From: Marmoricola endophyticus
GTDB lineage: Bacteria > Actinomycetota > Actinomycetes > Propionibacteriales > Nocardioidaceae
Assembly: GCF_014644415.1 (NCBI RefSeq)
Contig: NZ_BMKQ01000001.1
Span: 2,803,217 to 2,867,216 of the forward strand
DNA: 64,000 bases
Direction of reading: 5' to 3'
Part shown: positions 1-8,625 of the stretch, piece after piece
How the letters are laid out: each line of letters begins with the position of its first letter
Numbering within the stretch: position 1 is the first letter of the stretch
Notes under the pieces: model-generated
What the model was told of the DNA's origin: nothing
The model's input: the letters and a program-made list of their open reading frames with translations, nothing else
Databases searched by the model: none
Program-made: the position numbers and the translations under genes

Positions 1-272
1 GCCGCACGCACCACGGCGTACGACGACCGGCGCAGCGCGCCAGCGATCGCCTCGTGCCCGCGCAGCACCCGGTCGCCGTCGACGAGGTGGATCTCGGCGT
101 GGGCGGCCTCCGGCGTGATGGCGTACGCCGCCAGCTCGTCGAAGTCCTGCCAGGCGACCATCTCGACGTCGCACCCGAGCCGCTGCACCCATCGGGCCGA
201 GCGCACGCAGAAGCCGCAGTCCGCGTCGTGGAGTAGCGCGTGCCGCAGTCCGGGTCCTCGGCTCGTGGTCAT
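1..272 (-). CDS. DUF393 (DCC family) thiol-disulfide oxidoreductase-like protein, partial
   Basis: The gene reads leftwards off the window edge, so only the first ~90 codons are visible. The start ATG is at 272. Near the N-terminus (about residue 16) the protein has the D-x-D-C-G-F-C motif that defines the DUF393 or DCC family, small proteins with a thioredoxin-like CxxC pair. The following segment RSARWVQRL fits the helix after the motif. Substrate and partner are unknown for most members. It is divergent from mshA with a ~120-base gap. The family call is firm; the function is not. Confidence 0.85.
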   Translation of the reverse strand, partial: MTTSRGPGLRHALLHDADCGFCVRSARWVQRLGCDVEMVAWQDFDELAAYAITPEAAHAEIHLVDGDRVLRGHEAIAGALRRSSYAVVRA

Positions 273-392
273 ACGACGACCCTACGCACCCTCGTGCACC
301 CTCCGCCGGGGTGAAGGCCGTCACCTCGGGTCGGAATAGGGTGCCGGAGGCGCGGGTTGACCCGGGCAGCAGTGTGGACAGGAGGCCGGCGG

Positions 393-1682
393 ATGAGTGT
401 CGTGCACGGCGTGGAACGCCCTCTGCGCCGCGTGGCCATGGTCAGCGTGCACACCTCGCCGCTGGACCGTCCCGGCACCGGCGACGCGGGCGGCATGAAC
501 GTGTACGTCGTCGAGCTCGCGCGTCGACTGGCCCGACGCGGCGTCGAGGTCGACGTCTTCACCCGGGCCACCTCCTCGGAGCTGGAGCCGCTGGTGCAGG
601 CCGAGGACGGCGTACGCGTCCAGCACGTCACCGCCGGACCGTTCGAAGGGCTGGACAAGGCGGACCTGCCCGCCCAGCTGTGTGCGTTCTCCCGTGAGGT
701 GCTGCGGACCGAGGCCAGCCACGAGCCCGGCTGGTACGACGCCGTCCACAGCCACTACTGGCTCTCCGGCCAGGTCGGGGCGCTCGCGCGCGATCGCTGG
801 GGCGTCCCGCTCGTGCACTCGATGCACACGATGGCCAAGGTCAAGAACGCCGCGCTGGCCGACGGGGACCCGCCGGAGCCCGCGGTCCGGGTGATCGGCG
901 AGGAGCAGGTCGTCGCCGCGGCCGACCTCCTGATCGCCAACACCGACGACGAGGCGCGCGAGCTGGTCGAGCACTACGGGGCCGAGCCGGACCGCATCGA
1001 GGTCGTCGCACCCGGAGTCGACCTCGAGCTGTTCACGGCGACCGACCGCACCGCCGCGCGCGCCCGCCTCGGTATCGCGCCCGACAAGCACCTGCTCGTC
1101 TTCGTCGGCCGGATCCAGCCGCTCAAGGCTCCCGACATCCTGCTGCGCGCCGCGGCCGAGATGCTTCGGCGCGACCCCACGCTCGCGGGGCGGCTCGAGG
1201 TCGCCGTCGTGGGTGGTCCGTCCGGCAGCGGGCTGGAGCGGCCCACCGCCCTGGTCGACCTCGCGGCCGACCTCGGCCTGGGCGACGCGGTCCGGTTCGT
1301 CCCACCGGTCGAGCGGCGCGAGCTGGTCGACTGGTACGCCGCCGCCGACGCGGTCTGCGTGCCCTCGTACAACGAGTCGTTCGGCCTGGTCGCCGCCGAG
1401 GCGCAGGCGGTGGGGACCCCCGTGGTCGCGGCCGCGGTCGGCGGGCTCCCCACCGTCGTACGACATGAGGAGTCGGGGCTCCTGGTGCCTGGCCACGACC
1501 CGGTCGACTACGCCGCTGCCCTGGGCCGCATCGTCGCCGATCTTGCTTTGCGCGAGCGGCTGGCGGACGGGGCGGTACGCAGTGCTTCCCGGTTCAGCTG
1601 GGACCGTACGGCGGACCGCACGCTGGCGGCGTACCGGACCGCCGCGCTGCGCCGCCGTGAGGACCTGGTGCCTCGTGCCTGA
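393..1682 (+). CDS. mshA: D-inositol-3-phosphate glycosyltransferase (mycothiol biosynthesis, MshA)
   Basis: This 429-residue GT-B, GT4-family enzyme transfers GlcNAc from UDP-GlcNAc to 1-D-myo-inositol 3-phosphate, the first step of mycothiol synthesis in the cytoplasm. The N-terminus has the MshA signature [20 protein letters not shown], and the C-terminal domain has the donor-binding stretch [16 protein letters not shown] with the EX7E glutamates. An in-frame TTG lies at 357, but ATG 393 follows an AGGAGG Shine-Dalgarno sequence at 380-385, so I chose 393. The YbjN gene follows directly, as in mycobacteria. Length is normal for the family. Confidence 0.95.
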   Translation: MSVVHGVERPLRRVAMVSVHTSPLDRPGTGDAGGMNVYVVELARRLARRGVEVDVFTRATSSELEPLVQAEDGVRVQHVTAGPFEGLDKADLPAQLCAFSREVLRTEASHEPGWYDAVHSHYWLSGQVGALARDRWGVPLVHSMHTMAKVKNAALADGDPPEPAVRVIGEEQVVAAADLLIANTDDEARELVEHYGAEPDRIEVVAPGVDLELFTATDRTAARARLGIAPDKHLLVFVGRIQPLKAPDILLRAAAEMLRRDPTLAGRLEVAVVGGPSGSGLERPTALVDLAADLGLGDAVRFVPPVERRELVDWYAAADAVCVPSYNESFGLVAAEAQAVGTPVVAAAVGGLPTVVRHEESGLLVPGHDPVDYAAALGRIVADLALRERLADGAVRSASRFSWDRTADRTLAAYRTAALRRREDLVPRA

Positions 1683-1692
1683 GGATGGTGCG

Positions 1693-2214
1693 GTGAGCGA
1701 GCCACTGGAGCAGGACCTGCCGGCCGACGCCCTGGCTGCCGCGGAGGTGATCCGGGCGGCGCTGGACCAGGGCGGGATCGACTGGGAGGAGCCGAGCGGC
1801 GGGACGTTCGACGTCGTACTCCCCGGGGAGCGGAAGCTGAAGACCCCGGTCCGGCTCCAGGTCGGCAGCCACGCGCTCGCCGTGCACGCCTTCGTGTGCC
1901 GTCGTCCCGACGAGAACCACGAGGTGGTCTACCGCTGGCTGCTGGAGCGCAACCTGAAGATGTTCGCGATGGCCTTCGCCGTCGACCACCACGGCGACAT
2001 CTTCCTCGACTCCCGCCTCCCGCTCGGCGTCGTCACCCCGGACGAGGTCGACCGGCTGCTCGGCTCGGTGCTGTCGTACGCCGACGAGTCGTTCAACACC
2101 ATCCTCGAGCTCGGCTTCGCGTCCGCGATCCGCAAGGAGTGGGACTGGCGCCGTGCCAACGGCGAGTCCACCGCCAACCTCGAGGCCTTCCGCGGCTGGC
2201 TCGAGACCAGCTGA
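1693..2214 (+). CDS. YbjN domain-containing protein
   Basis: This 173-residue soluble protein is a YbjN-family (type III secretion chaperone-like fold) protein. It resembles the conserved gene next to mshA in mycobacteria. Visible family features are VYRWLLERN and DGDIFL-like strands (here HGDIFLDSRLPL) in the middle and a C-terminal helix containing FNTILELGF. The biochemical role is unknown. Start choice: GTG 1693 has GAGG upstream at 1681-1684, while an earlier in-frame GTG at 1675 would overlap mshA by eight bases. Translational coupling to mshA is likely either way. Confidence 0.85.
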   Translation: MSEPLEQDLPADALAAAEVIRAALDQGGIDWEEPSGGTFDVVLPGERKLKTPVRLQVGSHALAVHAFVCRRPDENHEVVYRWLLERNLKMFAMAFAVDHHGDIFLDSRLPLGVVTPDEVDRLLGSVLSYADESFNTILELGFASAIRKEWDWRRANGESTANLEAFRGWLETS

Positions 2215-2236
2215 CCCGGTCGACGGCAGCGCGCCT

Positions 2237-2370
2237 CACCTGCCCGTCGAGTACTCACTTCTCCTGGCTTGAATGGTGCCTTCCGCCGGTACGAGTGGTC
2301 GGTTCTGCAGGTGCCGATCGCACAACCCACCACTCGACCCGGTGGGAGGCACCACTCAGCGGTGCAGGTG
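2237..2370. repeat. Palindromic intergenic element, copy A
   Basis: The gap between the YbjN gene and the 3' end of regX3 holds a 134-base element ending in CACCTGC (2237-2243) and its complement GCAGGTG (2364-2370). Inside, 2270-2304 and 2324-2358 form an imperfect ~35-bp stem. The first 16 bases (2237-2252) recur exactly, inverted, at 19002-19017 in copy B. The element ends seven bases before the regX3 stop codon. It could work as a bidirectional terminator, but the shared ends point to a dispersed repeat family. Confidence 0.7.
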
Positions 2371-2376
2371 CCGCGC

Positions 2377-3054
2377 TCAGAGTTCGAGCTTGTAGCCCAG
2401 CCCACGGACGGTGACGAGGTACTTCGGCTCGGCGGGGTCGGGCTCGAGCTTGGTACGCAGCCGCTTGACGTGGACGTCGAGGGTCTTGGTGTCCCCGACG
2501 TAGTCGGAGCCCCAGACCCGGTCGATGAGCTGCCCCCGGGTCAGGACCCGGCCCGGGTTCCGCAGGAACATCTCCAGGAGCTCGAACTCCTTGAGCGGCA
2601 GCCTGGTGTCGGTGCCGTTGACGGTCACCACGTGCCGCTCGACGTCCATCCGCACCGGGCCGGCCTCGAGCGCGCTCGGCTCCGGGTCCGGCTCGACGCC
2701 GCGCCGCAGGACCGCGCGGATCCGGGCGACCAGCTCGCGGGGGGAGTACGGCTTGGTGACGTAGTCGTCCGCGCCCAGCTCGAGCCCCACGACCTTGTCC
2801 ACCTCGTCGTCCTTGGCCGACACCATGATCACCGGCACGTTCGAGGTCTGACGGATCTGCCGGCACACCTCGGTGCCGGGTATCCCGGGCAGCATCAGGT
2901 CGAGCAGCACCAGGTCGGCGCCGGCCCGGTCGAACTCCGCTACGGCGTCGGTGCCCGTGACCGCGATCGCGACCTCGAACCCCTCCTTGCGCAGCATATA
3001 GGAGAGGGCGTCGGAGTAGCTCTCCTCGTCCTCCACCACCAGGACTCGCGTCAC
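2377..3054 (-). CDS. regX3: Two-component response regulator RegX3 (OmpR family)
   Basis: This 225-residue protein has a receiver domain with phospho-acceptor Asp52 (LLDLMLPG) and the conserved Lys in YVTKPYSPREL. A C-terminal winged-helix DNA-binding domain ends in RTKLEPDP and VRGLGYKLEL. With SenX3 it controls the phosphate-starvation response. The GTG start at 3054 overlaps the senX3 stop in a GTGA arrangement, so the pair is translationally coupled. Placement beside senX3 and phoU supports RegX3 over MtrA or other OmpR regulators. The gene ends convergently into the palindromic element. Confidence 0.93.
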   Translation of the reverse strand: MTRVLVVEDEESYSDALSYMLRKEGFEVAIAVTGTDAVAEFDRAGADLVLLDLMLPGIPGTEVCRQIRQTSNVPVIMVSAKDDEVDKVVGLELGADDYVTKPYSPRELVARIRAVLRRGVEPDPEPSALEAGPVRMDVERHVVTVNGTDTRLPLKEFELLEMFLRNPGRVLTRGQLIDRVWGSDYVGDTKTLDVHVKRLRTKLEPDPAEPKYLVTVRGLGYKLEL

Positions 3055-4325
3055 CGGCGTTCCTCCTGTCTCGGGCGGCCGGCCACCGTGGCCGGCCGTC
3101 GTTCTTCGGTCTCGGGCAGACCCTCCACGGGCCCGTCCTCGAGGTCCTCGTCGAGGTCGATGTCGTCGTACGACGTGCGCCGTGCGGCCGCCTGCTTGCG
3201 CGGCAGCGTGAGGGTGAACGTCGAGCCGGCCCCCTCGACCGACCACACCTTCACCTCGCCGCCGTGCGAGGCGACGACGTGCTTGACGATCGAGAGCCCC
3301 AGACCCGTGCCGCCGGTGGACCGGTGGCGCGCGGGGTCGACGCGGTAGAACCGCTCGAAGATCCGGTCGATCTCGGGCGCCGGGATGCCGATGCCCTGGT
3401 CGGTGACCGCGATGTCGACGTCGCCGGACCGTGCGGTCACGTGGATGACCACCCGCGAGCTGTCGGGGGAGTAGCCGATCGCGTTGGCGACGAGGTTCCC
3501 GAGCGCGAGGGCGACCTGCTCGGTGTTGCCGAGCAGCGCGACGTCGGCGTCGCCGTCGCGGACCACGGCGATCTGCTTGTCGGCGGCGTCGGTGGCGTTC
3601 TCGTCGATCACCCGGTCGATCACCGCGTCGAGGTCGACGCTGGACAACGCCTCGATGGGGTCGTCGTCCTGCAGCCGGGACAGCTCGATGATCTGCTGCA
3701 CCAGGCGCCCCAGCCGCTGGCTCTCCACACCCATCCGCGAGGCGAACCGCTGCACGGCCTCGGGGTCGTCGGCGGCCTCCTCGACGGCCTCGCTGAGCAG
3801 CCGGATGGCTCCGACCGGAGTCTTCAGCTCGTGGCTGACGTTGGCCACGAAGTCACGCCGGATCGCCTCGACCCGCCGCTCGCGGGTGCGGTCCTCGAGC
3901 AGCACCAGGACCAGACGTACCCCGAGTGGGGCGATCCGGACCGCCAGCGTCCGGGCCGGCCCCTCGCCGGGTCGAGGGTGCTGCAGCTCCAGCTCACGGA
4001 TCTGCCCGTCGCGACGGACGGCGCGGACCTCCTCGCGCAACCTCTCGTCGGCGATCTGGTCGCCCTCGAGCACACCCATCGCGTACGTCGGCGCGGTCGC
4101 CTTCCGCACCCGGTCGTCGCTGTCGACGACCAGAGCGCTGCTGCGCAGGACGGAGAGCACCCCGGTCACCCCCTCGGGGAGCGTGGGAGGGGGCGCGGCC
4201 CGAGCCCGCGCCTGCTGGATCTCACTGATCCGCCACGCGAGCACTGCCGACCCGCCCAGCACCACGCCGAGCAGGACGAGCAGGAAGGAGTGCAGACCGT
4301 CGCCCACACGGGCGATGGTACGCAT
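3051..4325 (-). CDS. senX3: Phosphate-sensing sensor histidine kinase SenX3
   Basis: This 424-residue kinase has one clear N-terminal membrane segment (about 13-31), a PAS-like region (about 55-150), a HisKA box FVANVSHELKTP with phospho-acceptor His165, an N-box NLVANAIGYSP, and glycine boxes DQGIGIP and GGTGLGLSI. The tail after the ATPase domain is acidic (DDIDLDEDLED). In Actinobacteria, SenX3 phosphorylates RegX3 when phosphate is limiting, and PhoU helps pass on the signal. It is first in a senX3-regX3 operon and divergent from phoU across a PHO box at 4369-4386, so autoregulation is likely. Confidence 0.93.
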   Translation of the reverse strand: MRTIARVGDGLHSFLLVLLGVVLGGSAVLAWRISEIQQARARAAPPPTLPEGVTGVLSVLRSSALVVDSDDRVRKATAPTYAMGVLEGDQIADERLREEVRAVRRDGQIRELELQHPRPGEGPARTLAVRIAPLGVRLVLVLLEDRTRERRVEAIRRDFVANVSHELKTPVGAIRLLSEAVEEAADDPEAVQRFASRMGVESQRLGRLVQQIIELSRLQDDDPIEALSSVDLDAVIDRVIDENATDAADKQIAVVRDGDADVALLGNTEQVALALGNLVANAIGYSPDSSRVVIHVTARSGDVDIAVTDQGIGIPAPEIDRIFERFYRVDPARHRSTGGTGLGLSIVKHVVASHGGEVKVWSVEGAGSTFTLTLPRKQAAARRTSYDDIDLDEDLEDGPVEGLPETEERRPATVAGRPRQEERR

Positions 4326-4368
4326 CCGTACAGGTGCTCCTCGCCCGCGACGCTGTTGGTGGCACCGA

Positions 4369-4386
4369 GTTCACCGCGCGTTCACC
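4369..4386 (+). promoter_or_regulatory. PHO box (RegX3/PhoP-type operator)
   Basis: Two perfect GTTCACC heptamers at 4369-4375 and 4380-4386 are spaced by four bases, giving the 11-base direct-repeat period of actinobacterial PHO boxes. The site lies between the divergent senX3 (start 4325) and phoU (start 4430) genes. It is ~32 bases upstream of the phoU -10 hexamer. The heptamers match the consensus exactly; binding by RegX3 is inferred from family knowledge. Confidence 0.85.
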
Positions 4387-4417
4387 GAACGTCGTCCGGG
4401 CGTCACCTCCACGCGCC

Positions 4418-4432
4418 TACGCTGCCCGCATG
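4418..4432 (+). promoter_or_regulatory. phoU leaderless promoter, -10 hexamer
   Basis: TACGCT at 4418-4423 is followed by six bases and then the ATG of phoU at 4430. This TANNNT-N6-start spacing is the actinobacterial signature of a leaderless mRNA. It confirms ATG 4430 over upstream in-frame starts and lies just downstream of the PHO box. Confidence 0.7.
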
Positions 4433-5080
4433 CGCGACGCCTACGCCGATCAGCTCGACTCGATCCGCACCGATCTGGTCTCCATGTCCCGGCTGGTCCT
4501 CGATGCGGTGTCCCGCTCGACCCACGCCCTGCTCGAAGGTGACGCGGCCACGGCCGAGGCCGTCATCTCCGACGACACCAAGGTCGACCAGTTCCGCGAG
4601 GACATCGAGCAGAAGGCCTTCGAGATCCTCTCCCTACAGGCACCGGTCGCCGGCGACCTGCGGATGGTGATCGCCGCGATGCGGATGGTCAGCGAGCTCG
4701 AGCGGATGGGCGACCTGTCCGTGCACGTCGCGAAGATCGCCCGCCTCCGGGTCCCCGAGATCGCGGTGCCGACCCGCGTCGAGCCCACGATCTCGCGGAT
4801 GGCGACGATCGCGGCCGTGATGGTGGGCCAGGTCGAGCGGATCATCGGTGACCGGGACGTCGAGGCCGCGAAGGCGCTCGAGGAGGCCGACGAGGAGATG
4901 GACAAGCTGCGCCGCACGAGCTTCCGCGAGCTCCTCGGCTCGGACTGGAAGGACGGCGTCGAGGCCGCCGTCGACGTCGCCCTTCTCGGCCGCTACTACG
5001 AGCGCATCGCCGACCACGCCGTGTCCATCGCCCGGCGCGTGGTCTTCCTCGTCACCGGCGACATGCCGGCCGCCGTCTGA
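4430..5080 (+). CDS. phoU: Phosphate signalling protein PhoU
   Basis: This 216-residue, all-helical protein has two PhoU three-helix bundles with the family motifs GDLRMVIAAMRMVSELERMGD in the first and LLGRYYERIADHAVSIA in the second; the acidic residues bind metal. PhoU links the Pst phosphate transporter to the SenX3/RegX3-type two-component system. The start at 4430 is set by the -10 hexamer six bases upstream. No pst genes are in the window. The divergent layout with senX3 around a PHO box suggests phosphate-dependent expression. Confidence 0.93.
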   Translation: MRDAYADQLDSIRTDLVSMSRLVLDAVSRSTHALLEGDAATAEAVISDDTKVDQFREDIEQKAFEILSLQAPVAGDLRMVIAAMRMVSELERMGDLSVHVAKIARLRVPEIAVPTRVEPTISRMATIAAVMVGQVERIIGDRDVEAAKALEEADEEMDKLRRTSFRELLGSDWKDGVEAAVDVALLGRYYERIADHAVSIARRVVFLVTGDMPAAV

Positions 5081-5166
5081 GGCTCGCGAGGTCACGACTG
5101 CCCGGGACGTACGCCTGCCGCGTTCGGCTCGCGGGTGGGGTCGGTGTCGCACCAGTGCGTGCTGGG

Positions 5167-5362
5167 GGTTTCGACACGCTCGGTCCCGAGATCGACGGGG
5201 CGAGCGGGCCTTCGTCGAGCTGGCCGGGGTTTCGACACGCTCGGTTCCGACCTCGTTCCTCGGTCGGACTCGCTGCTCAACCACCCTCAGCGAGTCCGCT
5301 GGCGCGGCCTCGCTCGCTGCTCAACCACCACCAGCGAGTCCGCTGGCGCGGCCTCGCTCGCT
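5167..5362. repeat. Cluster of short interspersed repeats downstream of phoU and gpm
   Basis: The 280-base gap between phoU and gpm holds no gene. GGTTTCGACACGCTCGGT occurs at 5167-5184 and again at 5228-5245. A 31-base unit starting CAGCGAGTCCGCTGG occurs at 5288-5318 and 5332-5362, a 44-base period, with CTCAACCACC after the first unit. The second unit runs into the gpm stop codon (5361-5363). The words (TCGACACGCTC, GCTCAACCACC) resemble the repeat duplicated inside moaC at 42.5-42.9 kb, so this is probably one dispersed family. Confidence 0.75.
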
Positions 5363-6104
5363 ACCGTCCCTGGTTGGCCACGGCGGCGGCGGCGTCGGCC
5401 GCGGCCTCGGGGTCCAGGTAGCGGCCGCCCGGCGTCGTGGGCCGCATCTGGTCGTCCAGCTCGTAGACCAGCGGCATGCCGGTGGGGATGTTCAGCCCGG
5501 CGATGTCCTCGTCGCTGATCCCGTCGAGGTGCTTCACGATCGCACGCAGGCTGTTGCCGTGCGCGGCGATCAGGACGACGTTGCCCGCCTGCAGGTCCGG
5601 CACCACGGCCGACTCCCAGTACGGCAGCATCCGCGCGATGACGTCCTTCAGGCACTCGGTGGCCGGCATCTCCGCGCCGAGGTCGGCGTAGCGCGGGTCC
5701 CCGGCCTGGGAGTACTGGTCGTCGGGGTCGATCGGCGGGGGCGGCACGTCGAAGGAGCGGCGCCAGAGCATGAACTGCTCCTCGCCGTACTCGTCCTTCG
5801 TCTGCTTCTTGTCCTTGCCCTGCAGCGCGCCGTAGTGCCGCTCGTTGAGCCGCCAGGAGCGGCGCACCGGGATCCAGTGCCGGTCGGCCTCGTCCAGCGC
5901 GAGGTGGCAGGTCGTGATCGCGCGCCGCAGCAGCGAGGTGTGCACGACGTCGGGCAGGATCCCGGCCTCGACGAGCTGTCGGCCACCGCGGGTCGCCTCG
6001 CTGCGGCCCTGGTCGGTCAGCGCGACGTCCACCCAGCCGGTGAACAGGTTCTTCGCGTTCCACTCGCTCTCGCCGTGGCGGAGCAGGACGAGGGTGTGCG
6101 TCAC
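5361..6104 (-). CDS. gpmA: 2,3-bisphosphoglycerate-dependent phosphoglycerate mutase
   Basis: This 247-residue cytoplasmic glycolytic enzyme interconverts 3- and 2-phosphoglycerate. It has the histidine-phosphatase motif [10 protein letters not shown] (His10 is phosphorylated), the downstream substrate motif [15 protein letters not shown] with the catalytic Glu, and the second catalytic His in [10 protein letters not shown]. Length matches the cofactor-dependent family. The GTG start at 6104 overlaps the stop of the upstream lipoprotein gene by four bases. The gene lies near senX3-regX3, as gpm1 does in mycobacteria. Confidence 0.95.
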   Translation of the reverse strand: MTHTLVLLRHGESEWNAKNLFTGWVDVALTDQGRSEATRGGRQLVEAGILPDVVHTSLLRRAITTCHLALDEADRHWIPVRRSWRLNERHYGALQGKDKKQTKDEYGEEQFMLWRRSFDVPPPPIDPDDQYSQAGDPRYADLGAEMPATECLKDVIARMLPYWESAVVPDLQAGNVVLIAAHGNSLRAIVKHLDGISDEDIAGLNIPTGMPLVYELDDQMRPTTPGGRYLDPEAAADAAAAVANQGR

Positions 6105-6727
6105 TGGCCGCCCACCTCCGCGGAGGTCCCGTCGCTGTTGACCGGGTCCTCGTCGGTGGCGGCATCGCCGCCGAAGGCGCCCTGGGAACCGGTCGCGGCG
6201 ACCTCGTCGCCCGCCGAGGACCCGGTACCGCTCTCGGACTGGCCGGGCGCGAGGCCGGCGTACGGGCCGTCCGCGGCGACGACGGGGACGTTGAGGGTCA
6301 CCGCGTCGCTGCCGGAGAAGGAGAAGCGCATCCGCACGTAGTAGCCGGCGTCGACGTCGGCGTTGCTCACGACGATCGGCTGCTCGTCGGAGTCGGCGAG
6401 GTTGGTGAACCCGGCGTTGTACGACGGGATCGCGATGCTGCTCGGACCGGTGATCGACACGTTGCGCCCCGTGATCCCGGTGAGGCTGGCGGGCCGGCCG
6501 CCGCGGTTGACGAAGGTCGCGATCAGCCGACCGCTGCCCTTGGCGTCCGACACGACGACGGCGCCCAGCACGTCCACCTGGCCGACGCGCTCGTTGGAGC
6601 CCTGGGCCGGCTGGTACGCCGCGTCGGTCTGCACGTCGAAGCCGCACCCGGCGGCGACCGGGGCCAGCAGCACCAGGGCGGCCGTGGCCACCCGGCGACG
6701 GAGGGGGAACCGGAGGTGGTGGGGCAC
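6101..6727 (-). CDS. Putative secreted lipoprotein of unknown function
   Basis: This 208-residue protein has a lipoprotein signal peptide: a basic N-terminus ([12 protein letters not shown]), a hydrophobic core and the lipobox APVAAGC, with predicted acylation on the Cys at about 28. The mature part looks beta-rich and resembles the immunoglobulin-like fold of DUF461/PCuAC-type lipoproteins ([10 protein letters not shown], then strands), but I do not see the copper-binding Met/His motif, so no metal role is claimed. The C-terminal ~40 residues are Gly/Ser/Asp-rich and probably disordered. The GTG start has GAGGAG upstream. It is translationally coupled to gpm. Confidence 0.75.
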   Translation of the reverse strand: MPHHLRFPLRRRVATAALVLLAPVAAGCGFDVQTDAAYQPAQGSNERVGQVDVLGAVVVSDAKGSGRLIATFVNRGGRPASLTGITGRNVSITGPSSIAIPSYNAGFTNLADSDEQPIVVSNADVDAGYYVRMRFSFSGSDAVTLNVPVVAADGPYAGLAPGQSESGTGSSAGDEVAATGSQGAFGGDAATDEDPVNSDGTSAEVGGQ

Positions 6728-6815
6728 GGCGGGTTCTCCTCGGGGAGTGTCGGCGTCTGGCGCCAGGAGGCGCGGGTCCAGCGTAGGCCACCCGGCCGCG
6801 GTCGGGCCGGTGTGG

Positions 6816-7922
6816 TCAGCGGGTCAGGCCGGCCGAGATCGTGCCCGCCACCAGACCGAGGGTGACCGCACCGGTGAAGACGATGCTGACCAGCAGCAGC
6901 GCCGTCGCGCCGGTGCGTAGCGCGATCCGCAGCGGCAGGTGCCGGAAGCCGGAGCGCCGGTCGGCCACGAGGTCCGGCAGCGCCAGGAGGAAGTGCACGG
7001 CCACCCCGAGCAGGGCCGCGAGCACCGTGACCGACAGCGTCGGCGGACCGCCCTGGACGGAGATGCCCCAGCCGCCGTACGAGAGGTACGCCGGCACCAG
7101 CGCGAAGCTGACCGCCCACGGCAGCCAGGACAACCACGTACGCCGGAACCACAGGTTCGACAGCAGCCCCGAGACGAGGATGCCGGCGAGCGCGGCGGCC
7201 GCGAGGACGCCGTTCTGCAGCGAGAGCGGCACCAGGAGCAGCGTCAGGCAGGCCGCGACGAAGCTGGCGTTGCCCGCGGGCAGCCGCCCGGCCGCGACCG
7301 GCTTGCGGCGGATGCCGTTGGCGTGGTCGCGGTCCTGGTCGCGGACGTCGTTGACCAGCCCGAGGACGGCGGACGTCACCAGCACGCCCGCACCGGCGAC
7401 GACCGCCTCGCGCAGCGGCCGCTCGGAGACGTACGCGAGGACCCCCACGATCAGGCCGCCGACCACCGCGACGCGGGGGTGCAGCGCCCGGACGATGCCG
7501 GCCACCTGGGTCAGGACCTCGCGGACGCTGCCCCCGACGGTGGTCGGCTCGGCAGCGACGCCCGCCTGCCCGCCGAGCACGCCCGGGTGGTGGCCGAGCG
7601 CGGCGAGCCGGGCTCGGCGCTGGTCGTCGGGAGTGACGCGGCGACGCTCCTGGCGCATCGCCACCGCCAGCTCCCGGCGCGCTCGACGGTCGGTGCTGCG
7701 CTGGGAACGCGCCGCCGAGGCGGGCGGCTCCTCCGTTGCGGTCTCCGCGGGCGCCTCGTCGAGCCGCTCCGCGGGCCGGTCGGCGTCGGTCGCGGACACC
7801 TCGGCCCTCCTCCGGCCGAACCGGCGCTTGCGCGGCGCCTTCTCGTCGGGGGCGGGCGGGGGAGTGCTGGATGGGCTCCCCCCGGCATCGACGCCGGGGC
7901 GAGCGTCGGGCTCCTCTGTCAT
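6816..7922 (-). CDS. UbiA-family prenyltransferase-like membrane protein
   Basis: The 368-residue protein starts with ~130 hydrophilic, charged residues (Pro/Glu/Arg-rich), then has a UbiA-type membrane domain of seven to nine helices. The first aspartate motif NDVRDQDRD is present and matches the NDxxDxxxD that binds Mg-prenyl diphosphate. The second motif region reads LPDLVADRRSG, which keeps the Asp residues. Family members prenylate aromatic or other acceptors in the membrane; the substrate here is unknown. The start at 7922 is supported by a -10 hexamer seven bases upstream. The long N-terminal tail is unusual for the family. Confidence 0.8.
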   Translation of the reverse strand: MTEEPDARPGVDAGGSPSSTPPPAPDEKAPRKRRFGRRRAEVSATDADRPAERLDEAPAETATEEPPASAARSQRSTDRRARRELAVAMRQERRRVTPDDQRRARLAALGHHPGVLGGQAGVAAEPTTVGGSVREVLTQVAGIVRALHPRVAVVGGLIVGVLAYVSERPLREAVVAGAGVLVTSAVLGLVNDVRDQDRDHANGIRRKPVAAGRLPAGNASFVAACLTLLLVPLSLQNGVLAAAALAGILVSGLLSNLWFRRTWLSWLPWAVSFALVPAYLSYGGWGISVQGGPPTLSVTVLAALLGVAVHFLLALPDLVADRRSGFRHLPLRIALRTGATALLLVSIVFTGAVTLGLVAGTISAGLTR

Positions 7923-7929
7923 GTCCCGC

Positions 7930-7935
7930 AGTATC
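7930..7935 (-). promoter_or_regulatory. -10 hexamer for UbiA-like gene
   Basis: GATACT on the minus strand lies seven bases before the ATG at 7922, consistent with a leaderless transcript and with this start rather than upstream in-frame ones. Confidence 0.5.
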
Positions 7936-8090
7936 GACCCTGACCCGCCGCCGGACGACCCGATCGACACGCCGGGCGCGGGGGAGGCGGACGTACGAGC
8001 CCGCGAGATGCACACCCGGCGAGGATCTGTCAACCCTCTGCACCCGGTCTGACCTGCGCAAACGCCGCGGGACGACCTCGGGAGCCGTGT

Positions 8091-8113
8091 TAAGATGGTC
8101 ACCTCGAAAGGGG
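8091..8113 (+). promoter_or_regulatory. carD -10 hexamer and ribosome-binding site
   Basis: TAAGAT at 8091-8096 is a good -10 element. AAAGGGG at 8107-8113 is a Shine-Dalgarno sequence 10 bases before the carD ATG (8124). Unlike many genes here, carD therefore has a short leader. I see no convincing -35 hexamer. Confidence 0.6.
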
Positions 8114-8123
8114 TCAACTACAC

Positions 8124-8609
8124 ATGACATTCACCGTAGGCGAGACGGTCGTCTATCCCAATCACGGCGCCGCTGTCATCGAGAACATCGAGATGCGAAA
8201 GATCAAGGGGGAGGACACCCAGTACCTCGTCCTACGGATCGTGGCCCAGCAGGACCTGGTCGTCCGGGTCCCCGCGTGCAACCTCGACCTGGTCGGCGTC
8301 CGCGACGTCGTCGACAAGGAGGGCCTGGACCGCGTCTTCGACGTGCTCCGGCTCGCGCAGGTGGAGGAGCCGACCAACTGGTCGCGCCGCTACAAGGCGA
8401 ACCTCGAGAAGCTGCACTCCGGAGACGTGATGAAGGTGGCCGAGGTCGTCCGCGACCTGTGGCGCCGTGAGCGCGACCGCGGGCTGTCCGCCGGTGAGAA
8501 GCGGATGCTGGCCAAGGCGCGCCAGATCCTCGTCTCCGAGCTGGCCCTGGCCGAGAAGACCAACGAGGACAAGGCCGAGACGATGCTCGACGAGGTCCTC
8601 GCCTCCTGA
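8124..8609 (+). CDS. carD: CarD-family RNA polymerase-binding transcription regulator
   Basis: This 161-residue global regulator binds the RNA polymerase beta subunit and the upstream fork of promoter DNA and stabilises open complexes at rRNA and other promoters. The N-terminal Tudor-like RNAP-interaction domain reads [21 protein letters not shown], and the C-terminal helical DNA-binding domain includes [13 protein letters not shown] and [16 protein letters not shown]. Length matches mycobacterial CarD (162). It sits next to ispD and ispF, the conserved actinobacterial order. A strong hairpin terminator follows. Confidence 0.96.
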   Translation: MTFTVGETVVYPNHGAAVIENIEMRKIKGEDTQYLVLRIVAQQDLVVRVPACNLDLVGVRDVVDKEGLDRVFDVLRLAQVEEPTNWSRRYKANLEKLHSGDVMKVAEVVRDLWRRERDRGLSAGEKRMLAKARQILVSELALAEKTNEDKAETMLDEVLAS

Positions 8610-8625
8610 GCACGTCTTGAGCACG

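Noticed and set aside
357-392. Upstream TTG start for mshA
   Set aside because: The ATG at 393 has a near-perfect Shine-Dalgarno sequence and a normal family N-terminus; the extra 12 residues have no support.
321-1496. Long minus-strand open frame opposite mshA
   Set aside because: It is a shadow frame caused by high GC. The mshA frame has clear GT4 motifs and a Shine-Dalgarno start.
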